The notes beneath the pieces are model-generated. The model saw only the letters and a list, made by a program, of their open reading frames with translations, was not told the DNA's origin and searched no databases. Made by a program: the position numbers and the translations under genes. Below, one piece after another: positions 8,561 through 15,849 of a stretch of DNA of 64,000 nucleotides; within the stretch, counting starts at the first letter, position 1, and every line of letters begins with the position of its first letter. Origin of the DNA: an uncultured Microbacterium sp. (GTDB taxonomy: Bacteria > Actinomycetota > Actinomycetes > Actinomycetales > Microbacteriaceae); contig NZ_FLQR01000001.1 of the NCBI RefSeq assembly GCF_900078385.1, positions 124,001-188,000 on the forward strand. The letters are read 5' to 3'.

Positions 8561-10758
8561 TCTGAGCCCCTCAATCTGAAGGTGGCTGGGACACGACCGC
8601 GCTGATCGACTTCGACCTCCTCGACCAATTCCAAACTAAGTCCATCGCGAGCGGCCACCTGACGAGCGATGTACAGCCCTAAGCCGCGCCCTTCGTCGCC
8701 CTTTGCGGAAAAGAAGGGCTCAAAGACATAGGGCATATCAAGCGCGGCTATTCCAGGGCCGTTATCCCTGAAAATCACCTCCCTTTGTTTCGAGTCGATA
8801 GTCACCGTGATGCGAGGCTCCGCCACATCGGCGACCCTCAGCCAATAGACCGCATTGTCCGTGAGATTCAGGAACACTTGGAGCAACGTCGGCTCGTGGG
8901 CGACATAATCAAGATTCTCGTCGCCGCTTATCTCGAAGTCGATTCCGGCTTCAGCCAAAGTCCGAGAATAAATCGACCTAATCTTCTTCACGTACTGAGC
9001 GACACTGAGAGCCTTGGGGCGCTTGCGGCTCGATACGAATAGACCCTGTACGTCCTGGAGGCGTGAAACCACAAAAGACAAGGTCTCTGATAACGCTTTG
9101 GCACGGACCGTGAGATCATGCCCTAGTCCCAGCTCGCCGCCCAATTGCTGGACCAGCAGAAGCCCGTCCTTGTAGGCTTGATTCGACGCAGCAATGACGT
9201 CGTGCGACGCCGTTTCGACCGAGAGGCCGACGCCAGCAAGGTCCTCAGACTGCTCGACGCGTGCCTGCATAAACTCCCGCTCTATCGAGTAGGCGGCAAT
9301 GAAATTGTCCAGGGCGCGCTTGGCTGAGGGAGCGTCTTGAACGCTTATTCGCACTTCTTCGAGGCGTTGCTCGAGGGCGTCGATGGAACGGCGCTTTTTT
9401 GCGTCAGATCTCTGGCGCGACTCCTGCAGATAGCGGCTAAAGTCACCTTTCCGCAAGTAGTTGATGAGTAGTTGCAGCAAGTGAAGAAAATCTCTGTAGG
9501 CGCCGCCCGAATCAATCAGGCCCTCGCGATTGGTCTTGTCGCGTAGCTCAGGATTGTCCTCCTGAGAGATATAGACAAAGCCAATAGTCTGGTCGTTACC
9601 CAGAACCCGGTTGGCCCCCATTGTCCCTCGAATGGTGTCAAGTTGCAGCCAATCGTCGTCGGGATCGCCATATGGAAGCACGCGAACGCCGTCGCGATAT
9701 AGGTATATCCGATGGTTCTTGATCAGGTCCTTATCAACCGGATTCAGTTGGTATTCCGCCTCGGCGCTCGGACGCAGATCGAACACCATCAGCTCAAAGG
9801 AAAAATCACCAGAGGTGAATAGATGAGGTTCTCGTTCCTTCGAGACGCGTCGGTATAGCTCTAGCCCCCGAATCTCATCAGAACCCAACTCGAGAACGCG
9901 GTCTTGCTCGTTTACCGTCAGGACGAAGGAATTGGAAGCCGAGCGGTAATCTCCGACTACCTTGAGCACGGCATGCTGAGCGATGTTCTCAAGCAACTCG
10001 TCCGGATCCTTGAGCGAAGGTGGTCGCTCGCCGTTGACGAAGTACTCGATCAAGAACTCGCGCTGATCGACACCCGCATCGCCCGTAAGGAGCTGCCGCA
10101 GCGGCCTGAGGCGAAGTAGGTCTTGGTGAAGGTTCTCAAGGCTCGACCAAGACCAAGTACTGCGAAGTGCCCGGATGATCAGCTCCGTCCCATGCGGACC
10201 GATCGTCGACACTTCAGTAAAGCGTGTGGGCTCATGGACCGTCACAGGCACACGCAGCTCGTCCAAATAGGTGAGCTCCTGAGAAGCCTCCGGCGTCGCT
10301 CCGCCGTCGAGGAACCCGATGTCAAGGTTCGTTGAAACCTCGAGGTCTTCGCCCTCGGCGCGGGTTCTGAGCTCTACTGAGGACCCCAGTTTGAACATTG
10401 CAAATCTGCCAATGCCCTTCTCCCCTTGAATGACGCGTCCGCCGACTGTCTTGGACTCTCCCTTGCGCTTCTTCTCCGCCTTAATGTTTGTGGCAGGGTT
10501 TAGCCAGTGTTCGCGCACGATATCCGCGGACATGCCGATTCCGTTGTCAATGACGGTTATAGACGAATCAGCGAGCGTTTCGAGGTTCGGGCCGAAGCCG
10601 TCCAGCCTTATCTGCACTCGAGTCGCATCTGCGTCGTAGCTGTTCTTTACCAACTCAGTTAGCGCGATTCGGTCGTTCTTGATGAGCTGCTCGCCGAGCA
10701 TCGTGAGAAGTCGGGCATATGGGCGCAGCCGAACTAAAGTCGTCGACTCGGCGGTCAC
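8557..10758 (-). CDS. Hsp90/MORC-like ATPase fused to a histidine kinase core
   Basis: A 733-residue protein with two GHKL ATPase modules. The N-terminal one resembles Hsp90, MutL and MORC ATPases: ELVKNSYDADA at 35-45, DNGIGM at 71-76 and the lid GEKGIGRFA at 112-120. The C-terminal one is a normal histidine-kinase ATPase: N box NLTDNA near 631, G1 DNGPGI near 667, F box FEPFF near 679 and G2 GRGLGLYIA near 691. Just before it lies a DHp-like segment with SHDV, whose His near 519 is a candidate phospho-acceptor. No transmembrane segment is visible, so it should be cytoplasmic. It overlaps both neighbours by 4 nt, implying stoichiometric production. MORC-like ATPases beside DNA methyltransferases are known from restriction-modification islands; the sensing function is inferred. 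Confidence 0.8.
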   Translation of the reverse strand: MTAESTTLVRLRPYARLLTMLGEQLIKNDRIALTELVKNSYDADATRVQIRLDGFGPNLETLADSSITVIDNGIGMSADIVREHWLNPATNIKAEKKRKGESKTVGGRVIQGEKGIGRFAMFKLGSSVELRTRAEGEDLEVSTNLDIGFLDGGATPEASQELTYLDELRVPVTVHEPTRFTEVSTIGPHGTELIIRALRSTWSWSSLENLHQDLLRLRPLRQLLTGDAGVDQREFLIEYFVNGERPPSLKDPDELLENIAQHAVLKVVGDYRSASNSFVLTVNEQDRVLELGSDEIRGLELYRRVSKEREPHLFTSGDFSFELMVFDLRPSAEAEYQLNPVDKDLIKNHRIYLYRDGVRVLPYGDPDDDWLQLDTIRGTMGANRVLGNDQTIGFVYISQEDNPELRDKTNREGLIDSGGAYRDFLHLLQLLINYLRKGDFSRYLQESRQRSDAKKRRSIDALEQRLEEVRISVQDAPSAKRALDNFIAAYSIEREFMQARVEQSEDLAGVGLSVETASHDVIAASNQAYKDGLLLVQQLGGELGLGHDLTVRAKALSETLSFVVSRLQDVQGLFVSSRKRPKALSVAQYVKKIRSIYSRTLAEAGIDFEISGDENLDYVAHEPTLLQVFLNLTDNAVYWLRVADVAEPRITVTIDSKQREVIFRDNGPGIAALDMPYVFEPFFSAKGDEGRGLGLYIARQVAARDGLSLELVEEVEVDQRGRVPATFRLRGSE

Positions 10759-11924
10759 GACGCAACCTTCACGGCGGTGATGATGTATTCGCTCTTCATC
10801 CGCTTGGACAGCTGGTTCCCGGCCTTTACTACGGGCAAGTACCGAAGCGTTGCGGGTATCTCGCGAGTTTGAACCGAGTTGACTTCTAGGCCTTTATCAG
10901 CCAGCGCCATCGTGACGATGTCGCCCGTGGGGATGCGGTTGCCTCTCAGGACCGAGTCGGCGACGACCACCACGACTCGGCCCCGCTCAACCAGGCAGTG
11001 GTGGACGTTGTTCGCCAGCTCCAGCATGTCGTGTGCGTACCTGAGGACTAACCGATGAGTCCCGTTATCGAGGTGGTTCAGCCCTTTGAAGGCGCGGGCG
11101 ACTAGAGCCTCATGCGGCTCTGTGGGGGCCTCCCTGCGAGCTGCCTCCGAACCGATCGAGATGTTGCGGATACTTCTCAACTCGGAGAGTGTGTGACCCA
11201 TCCAGATCAGCGCCAGGCGGTGACCGCGCAGGTAGTCGATGGCATTCAGGTAAGGAGGCGAGGTCACCACCAGGTCGTACGTGTCGGGGGCGAAGAGCGC
11301 CTTGTTTCGCGCGTCGCCGCGTTCGATGCGCGCTGAGCCCGTGAGCCGCCTGGTTCCAAGTGTCGTTGACATCGCGGCAACCGACGCCGTGAATCCTTGG
11401 TACACATCGAACTTCGAGTCGTCGAGGACTCGATGTGGTCTGCTATGTGCGGTGTCCGCCGCTAGGGAGGCCCGGGGTGACTTCGTGATGATCAGCCGAC
11501 TTAGGCCAACGTGCAGGACATCGCGCTCCGGGCTGTCGTCAAGTTCATTTAAAGCTCGCGATAACCGAACGAGCTGAGTCCGCTGCGTGTGCCCAAACCA
11601 GTAGCGCGCGAACTCCCTGGTCTCGCTGTCGGACCAGTGGGCATCGGTCGCTCGAGCCCGTCTAGCTTTTTCCAAGCACTCATCAGCAAGTCCGGCTAAT
11701 GCGCTCGAATCCACGGGTTGAGTTGCAACTCTGGCCATGAGGACGGCGAGTGGGTCAAGGTCGTAGCCTGTGACCTGGTGTCCGTGAGTGACGCCTAGAC
11801 TCAGCACTGTCCCGGACCCGCACATTGGGTCCAGCACCCGCATCGGACGTGCCGATTCACCGACGACAGCGAGCGCCACTTCCGGTGCCATACGTGCTGG
11901 GAACGGGTGAATGGCGCGAATCAA
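10755..11924 (-). CDS. DNA methyltransferase (SPPY type)
   Basis: A 389-residue S-adenosylmethionine-dependent DNA methyltransferase. SAM-binding motif I DPMCGSGT is at 32-39, followed much later by catalytic motif IV TSPPY at 221-225, which is the alpha or gamma order and fits N6-adenine or N4-cytosine methylation. The N-terminal IHPFPARMAPE is a recurring opening of this family. The TTG start has a GGAGCAGG ribosome-binding site. It is the first gene of a coupled operon with the GHKL kinase and the receiver protein, so it may mark self DNA or serve as the module's target sensor. No restriction nuclease is visible. The gene is less GC-rich than the chromosomal genes, consistent with transfer. 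Confidence 0.85.
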   Translation of the reverse strand: MIRAIHPFPARMAPEVALAVVGESARPMRVLDPMCGSGTVLSLGVTHGHQVTGYDLDPLAVLMARVATQPVDSSALAGLADECLEKARRARATDAHWSDSETREFARYWFGHTQRTQLVRLSRALNELDDSPERDVLHVGLSRLIITKSPRASLAADTAHSRPHRVLDDSKFDVYQGFTASVAAMSTTLGTRRLTGSARIERGDARNKALFAPDTYDLVVTSPPYLNAIDYLRGHRLALIWMGHTLSELRSIRNISIGSEAARREAPTEPHEALVARAFKGLNHLDNGTHRLVLRYAHDMLELANNVHHCLVERGRVVVVVADSVLRGNRIPTGDIVTMALADKGLEVNSVQTREIPATLRYLPVVKAGNQLSKRMKSEYIITAVKVAS

Positions 11925-11950
11925 GACCTGCTCCTGCTCGTCTGGGCTTA

Positions 11951-11968
11951 GTTGAGCTCAACATTATG
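11951..11968 (-). promoter_or_regulatory. Promoter and palindromic operator of the methyltransferase operon
   Basis: A perfect 12-bp palindrome GTTGAGCTCAAC (11951-11962) directly abuts a CATAAT -10-like hexamer (11963-11968, minus strand) upstream of the methyltransferase. The palindrome would cover the transcription start, a normal place for a repressor. No convincing -35 was seen. The repressor is unknown. Confidence 0.45.
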
Positions 11969-12164
11969 CGAAGCGTGAGTGCGGCGGCCTTATTGAGGGG
12001 GTGCGTGTGGCGCCGAGGCCGTGGGTTCGTGTGCGGTGTCGTTCGACTGTGACAAGGGCGGATAGCGCAACGAGTCTGGCAACCAGGGTGGCGCCGACTA
12101 GGCAAAGCGACGGCGCCCTGCGCCTACGCATCGGGAACCCCAGCGGCGATCCGCTCGGCGCATG

Positions 12165-12344
12165 TCAGGCATCTACCCCGAATACGCGCAGCAACGGGAC
12201 GCGGGGGATCATTCGGCGCGGGCCAAGCTGGACTGTGGGGATGGTCCCGCTCTCGATACCGAGCTTGATCGTGCGGTAGTCGACGCCGACGAGTTTGGCG
12301 GCATCCTTCATCGTCAGTGCGAGTGAGTTGTCAGTCTTGTTCAT
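12165..12344 (-). CDS. Excisionase-like helix-turn-helix protein
   Basis: A 59-residue protein with one MerR/Xis-type winged helix: TMKDAAKLVGVDYRTIKLGI followed by the wing GTIPTVQLGPRRMIPRVPLLRVF. Proteins of this size and fold act as recombination directionality factors or small regulators in integrative elements. The ATG at 12344 is chosen because AAAGGAG lies 6-7 nt upstream; a longer frame has no such site. It is divergent from the HTH regulator at 12460 and shares an operator region with it. Its place about 1 kb from the putative attachment site fits a role in excision, but the integrase is not in the window. Confidence 0.7.
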   Translation of the reverse strand: MNKTDNSLALTMKDAAKLVGVDYRTIKLGIESGTIPTVQLGPRRMIPRVPLLRVFGVDA

Positions 12345-12360
12345 GTCCTTCTCCTTTCGG

Positions 12361-12430
12361 TGAGCAATGCATGTCATCACTTGCCCACACCGTACTCCTG
12401 TCCTGAGCAATCCGCGACATGTATTGCTCA
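12361..12430. promoter_or_regulatory. Shared operator region with three TGAGCAAT boxes
   Basis: Between the divergent excisionase-like and HTH genes, TGAGCAAT occurs at 12361-12368 and 12404-12411 and as its reverse complement ATTGCTCA at 12423-12430. The last two form an inverted repeat with an 11-nt spacer. A fourth copy of ATTGCTCA lies at 13138-13145. An 8-mer this AT-balanced should be rare here, so repetition within 800 bp points to a binding site, most simply for the HTH protein encoded next to it. Confidence 0.6.
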
Positions 12431-12459
12431 TCGACCCGAAATCGTGCCAGGCTCATCGC

Positions 12460-13071
12460 ATGAGTGACGTTGACGTGGAGGTGACCGACACCGAGCGGGT
12501 CGATGTCGGCGACGGCGTGAGCATCCCCAAGGCGTGGGATGCTGTCGCGATCGGCGAGCCGAACGTCGCGGGAGCCATCCGCCTTCATGTGGTGTTCGAC
12601 GAGCAGCTGCGGCGCACGGCGGCGGCGTCTGTCCGTCTCGATCGCGTGGGGGAGGGGGACGAGGTGACGGCCGCCGCGCTCCGCGATGTGCGCGTGCAGT
12701 ACCTCGTCGCGGTCTCGTCGATGCGCGTCGTCACCGTGACGCGCGATGAGGGTGAGCCCGAGTCCTTCAGTCAGTACATCGAGGAAGTGAGATCGCGTAC
12801 CGATCGCAACTACCAGGAGACGGTGCGCGAGGCGGTGACGCTCTACCGGATAGCGGCGACCGTGAACCTCGCTCCCCTCAAACTCGTCTCGGAGCAGCTC
12901 GGTGTGAGCGTCAGCACAGCGACGCGCATGATGGCTCGTGCCCGCGAAGCCGGCCTCGCTGAGGACCTGATCACGCGGGAGACCTACAACCGGATGCGCG
13001 CCGACGAAGACGAACTGACGCGCCCGCACCAACTCCCGGGCTCTCCGTCGGGCCCCTCGTTGGGACGCTGA
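12460..13071 (+). CDS. Element-encoded HTH regulator
   Basis: A 203-residue soluble protein. The first 100 residues form an unrecognised acidic domain. The second half contains a helix-turn-helix, LKLVSEQLGVSVSTATRMMARAREAGL, of the kind found in small regulators that follow a domain of unknown function. It is divergent from the excisionase-like gene, with TGAGCAAT boxes between them, so autoregulation and control of excision are plausible (inference). ATG 12460 is preferred to an upstream in-frame ATG at 12367 because the longer version would run through the operator boxes and starts with an unlikely peptide. The ribosome-binding site is weak. Confidence 0.6.
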   Translation: MSDVDVEVTDTERVDVGDGVSIPKAWDAVAIGEPNVAGAIRLHVVFDEQLRRTAAASVRLDRVGEGDEVTAAALRDVRVQYLVAVSSMRVVTVTRDEGEPESFSQYIEEVRSRTDRNYQETVREAVTLYRIAATVNLAPLKLVSEQLGVSVSTATRMMARAREAGLAEDLITRETYNRMRADEDELTRPHQLPGSPSGPSLGR

Positions 13072-13369
13072 CGGCAATCTGGTGCATCTAACGCCACTTC
13101 GACACTTTGCTCCGTTTGCATGCGCGCCTGCACGCAAATTGCTCAAAATTGGCGACATGCGCGTAGGCCGAATTCGGATTTGGCCGCATTCCATTTCGGC
13201 ATGAGTCTGCTGGCGCTCCACGACGGGAAGTTTCTGGCCGCGATTTGGCCGCATTCCATTTCCAACTGGCTGTTTTCGGACGTGGCTGGATGTCGATCCG
13301 GCCGCGAAGATCCGCGTAATTACGCGGAATCTGCCGTTTCAAGGCGCTATGCAAAATGCTCAAAACGTG
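13072..13369. other. Non-coding end of the mobile element
   Basis: No gene is visible between the HTH regulator and the tRNA fragment. The stretch is less GC-rich than the chromosome and holds an ATTGCTCA box (13138-13145), two 21-bp direct repeats and several runs of CAAAA. This is the kind of sequence expected for integrase and excisionase arm sites next to an attachment core. Confidence 0.5.
13177..13262. repeat. Pair of 21-bp direct repeats near the attachment site
   Basis: Identical 21-bp copies starting GATTTGGCCG and ending CATTCCATTTC lie at 13177-13197 and 13242-13262, 65 bp apart. Helically phased direct repeats beside an attachment site are typical of integrase arm-type or excisionase binding sites. 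That role is inferred. Confidence 0.6.
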
Positions 13370-13389
13370 TTCGAGTCCCTCTAGGGGCA
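13370..13389 (+). other. Putative attachment site: tRNA 3'-end fragment
   Basis: TTCGAGTCCCTCTAGGGGCA has the geometry of a tRNA 3' end: 7-nt T loop TTCGAGT, 5-nt T-stem strand CCCTC, 7-nt acceptor strand TAGGGGC and discriminator A. The preceding ACGTG does not pair with CCCTC, so only the 3' part of a tRNA gene is present. Elements that insert into a tRNA T loop leave such a duplicate at one end while the intact tRNA sits at the other, here presumably left of the window. Ordinary chromosomal genes begin just after it. Confidence 0.6.
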
Positions 13390-13492
13390 TTGCCGAGCTA
13401 GGGGGTACTGAGGCGACTCCACACGGGCGCGCGAGGTCCCATCATGAACCCGCCCAGGTGTGCCAACCGCGACACGCTCCTACAATGTCCGC

Positions 13493-14581
13493 GTGGACAC
13501 GCTCAGAGCGGATGCCGTGCAGGACATCCGCTTCGCGCGCTCGGCGGACGGCGTCGGGATCGCCTACGCCGTGCACGGATCCGGGCCGCCGCTGCTGATC
13601 GACGCGTGCTGGCTCAGCCACCTGCAGTTCGACTGGGAGAGCCCGGTCTGGCGGCACTACCTCGTCGAACTCGGCAAGATCGCGACCGTCATCCGCTACG
13701 ACGAGCGCGGGCACGGGCTCTCCGACCGCGGCGTCACCGACCACAGCCTCGAAGCGCGCCTCGCCGACCTCGAGGCGGTCGTCGAGGACGCCGGGCTCGA
13801 CCGATTCGCGCTCATGGCGATGGCGCAGGGCGGTCCGGTCGCGATCGAGTACGCCGCCCGGCATCCGGACCGTCTCACCCGGCTCATGTTCTACGGGAGC
13901 TATTCGGGAGCTCAGGCAGCCGCGACACCCGAAGAGCTCGAGATGCTCGCGGCGTTCGAGGCGCTGATCAAAGTCGGGTGGGCGCGTCCGACATCCGAGT
14001 TCCGGCGCGTCTTCAGCAGCATGATGATCCCGGGCGGCACCGAAGAGCAGATGCGGTGGCTCGACGACCTGCAGGCCCGCGCGTGCGACACCGAGACCGC
14101 GGTCATCTCCCGTGCGCAGCGTCAGGTCACCGACTCGACGTGGCGCCTGCCCGAACTGGACCTGCCGACCCTCGTCATCCACAGCCGCGGCGACCAGATG
14201 AACGAGTTCCACCACGCCCGGCACCTCGCCGCGAACATCCGCGGCGCGCGCCTCGTCGGGCTCGACAGCAACAACCACGTCGTCCTCGCCGACGAGCCCG
14301 CGTGGCCGATGTTCCTCCAGGAGATCGCGGATTTCATCGAGCCCGACAGGCGGGCGACCCCCGAAACCACGACCGACGACATCGCCGGCCTCGTCTCGCC
14401 GCGGGAGCTCGACATCCTGCGGCTCGCCGCCGCCGGCCGCGACAACGACACCATCGCTGCCGAACTGTTCCTCTCCGTGCGCACCGTCGAACGGCACCTG
14501 CAGAACGCCTACGCGAAGCTCGGGCTGCACGGACGAACCGCCCGCACCGCCGCCGTCGCGCGGCTGCTGTCGCACACGTAA
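13493..14581 (+). CDS. Alpha/beta-hydrolase-fold LuxR-type regulator
   Basis: A 362-residue protein. Residues 10-285 form an alpha/beta hydrolase fold (DERGHGLS, HPDRLTRL, and late DQMNEFHHA and NNHVVLADE). Residues 295-362 are a LuxR/GerE helix-turn-helix (SPRELDILRLAAAGRDNDTI...RTVERHLQNAYAKLG). The nucleophile elbow that normally reads GxSxGG is AMAQGG, so the catalytic Ser is Ala and the domain probably binds a ligand rather than cleaving it. The GTG at 13493 is chosen because TACAAT (13481-13486) sits 6 nt before it, indicating a leaderless transcript. It is the first chromosomal gene after the mobile element. The methyltransferase downstream has its own ribosome-binding site and may be a target (inference). 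Confidence 0.8.
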   Translation: MDTLRADAVQDIRFARSADGVGIAYAVHGSGPPLLIDACWLSHLQFDWESPVWRHYLVELGKIATVIRYDERGHGLSDRGVTDHSLEARLADLEAVVEDAGLDRFALMAMAQGGPVAIEYAARHPDRLTRLMFYGSYSGAQAAATPEELEMLAAFEALIKVGWARPTSEFRRVFSSMMIPGGTEEQMRWLDDLQARACDTETAVISRAQRQVTDSTWRLPELDLPTLVIHSRGDQMNEFHHARHLAANIRGARLVGLDSNNHVVLADEPAWPMFLQEIADFIEPDRRATPETTTDDIAGLVSPRELDILRLAAAGRDNDTIAAELFLSVRTVERHLQNAYAKLGLHGRTARTAAVARLLSHT

Positions 14582-14703
14582 CGCGTACGCGTCAGCCGCC
14601 AGCATCCGCTCTTCGCGCGGTGATTGTTGCGCGTCGGCGCCGATGTGGCGAAGGATGCCGGATTCCTACCGTGGTCTCACCAACCACGACCTGGAGGAAC
14701 CAG

Positions 14704-15549
14704 ATGTCAACCTTTACCAGCACCACCCACCCCGTCACCGCGACGGAGGAGGACCGTGCGCTCAAGGCCAAGCACGCCGCGATGTGGGCGAGCGGAAGCT
14801 ATCCCACCGTCGTCGACGAGGTCGTCCACACGCTCGGCGGCATCCTCGTCGAGGCGGTCGACGTGCAGCCCGGGCAGCGCGTCCTCGACGTCGCGGCCGG
14901 CACCGGCACGTCGGCGATCCCGTCGGCGCGACGCGGGGCCGACGTCGTCGCGACGGACCTCACGCCCGAACTCCTCGCCGTCGGCCGCGCCGCCGCGGAG
15001 GCGGAGGGCATCGAGCTGGCGTGGCAGACCGCGGATGCCGAAGCGCTGCCGTTCGCGGATGCCGACTTCGACGTCGTCATGTCGAGCATCGGCGTGATGT
15101 TCGCGCCGCACCACCAACTGGCCGCCGACGAGCTCGTGCGCGTCACCCGGCCGGGCGGAACGATCGGCGTGCTCAGCTGGACCCCAAACGGGTTCATCGG
15201 CCAGCTCTTCGCGACGATGAAGCCGTACGCCCCGCCGGCGCCAGCCGGTGCGTCGCCCGCACCGCTGTGGGGGAGCGTCGAGCACGTGCGGACGCTGTTC
15301 GGCGACCGCGTCGACGACTTCGTCGCCCACCAGCAGCAGCTGCGGGTCGACCGGTTCGTGACGGGTGCGGAGTTCCGCGACTTCTTCAAGGCGAACTACG
15401 GCCCGACGATCGCGGTCTACAGGTTCCTCGCCGACGACGCGGAGAAGGTCGCTGCGCTGGATGCCGACATGGCGGCGCTGGGCGACCGCTTCCTCGCGGG
15501 CGGCGTCATGCCGTGGGAGTACCTCATCGTCACCGCGACGCGGCGGTAG
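14704..15549 (+). CDS. Class I SAM-dependent methyltransferase
   Basis: A 281-residue UbiE/Methyltransf_11-type enzyme. Motif I VLDVAAGTGTSAI lies near residues 62-74, with an acidic residue after beta 2 (ATDLTPELL), DAEALPF near 114 and VMSSIGVMFAPHH as the post-II region. It probably methylates a small molecule; the substrate cannot be read from the sequence. The start has a CTGGAGGAACC ribosome-binding site. It follows the hydrolase-LuxR gene by 122 nt on the same strand and precedes a small membrane protein gene by 11 nt. Confidence 0.8.
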   Translation: MSTFTSTTHPVTATEEDRALKAKHAAMWASGSYPTVVDEVVHTLGGILVEAVDVQPGQRVLDVAAGTGTSAIPSARRGADVVATDLTPELLAVGRAAAEAEGIELAWQTADAEALPFADADFDVVMSSIGVMFAPHHQLAADELVRVTRPGGTIGVLSWTPNGFIGQLFATMKPYAPPAPAGASPAPLWGSVEHVRTLFGDRVDDFVAHQQQLRVDRFVTGAEFRDFFKANYGPTIAVYRFLADDAEKVAALDADMAALGDRFLAGGVMPWEYLIVTATRR

Positions 15550-15560
15550 GGAGGCAGATC

Positions 15561-15692
15561 ATGATCCTCGTGATCGTCCTCGCGGTTCTCTCCATGGTCG
15601 CGGTGATCGGGTCGATCGTCGGGACAGCGCGGGACTCGAGAGGGCGGATGCCCACCGTCTGGGGATACGACAGTCGGCGGCCGTCGATCTGA
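15561..15692 (+). CDS. Small single-pass membrane protein, 43 aa
   Basis: A 43-residue protein with one N-terminal membrane helix (MILVIVLAVLSMVAVIGSIV) and a short basic cytoplasmic or exported tail. The AGGGAGG ribosome-binding site 7-8 nt before the ATG, and the position 11 nt after the methyltransferase with a strong hairpin behind, support a real gene ending this transcript. Function unknown. Confidence 0.6.
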   Translation: MILVIVLAVLSMVAVIGSIVGTARDSRGRMPTVWGYDSRRPSI

Positions 15693-15712
15693 TTCGCGAA
15701 CCGCATGCAGGA

Positions 15713-15750
15713 AGCCCCGCACCACCCGACACCTCGGGAGGTGCGGGGCT
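15713..15750. terminator. Strong hairpin terminator
   Basis: AGCCCCGCACC at 15713-15723 pairs perfectly with GGTGCGGGGCT at 15740-15750. It lies after the methyltransferase and small membrane protein genes. There is no U-run, which is common in high-GC actinobacteria. Confidence 0.7.
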
Positions 15751-15785
15751 CCTTGCGTGGATAGTCCGTTCGCTCCCGACCTCCC

Positions 15786-15814
15786 TTGACCGCGCCAGAC
15801 CTCGCCCCTAGTGT
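15786..15814 (+). promoter_or_regulatory. Promoter of the 589-aa membrane protein gene
   Basis: TTGACC (15786-15791) and TAGTGT (15809-15814) are separated by exactly 17 nt. This is a good housekeeping-sigma promoter 36 nt before the ATG of the membrane protein gene. Confidence 0.6.
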
Positions 15815-15849
15815 CCGGATAGGGGAACGCGACTCATGGGGGAGCCAAC

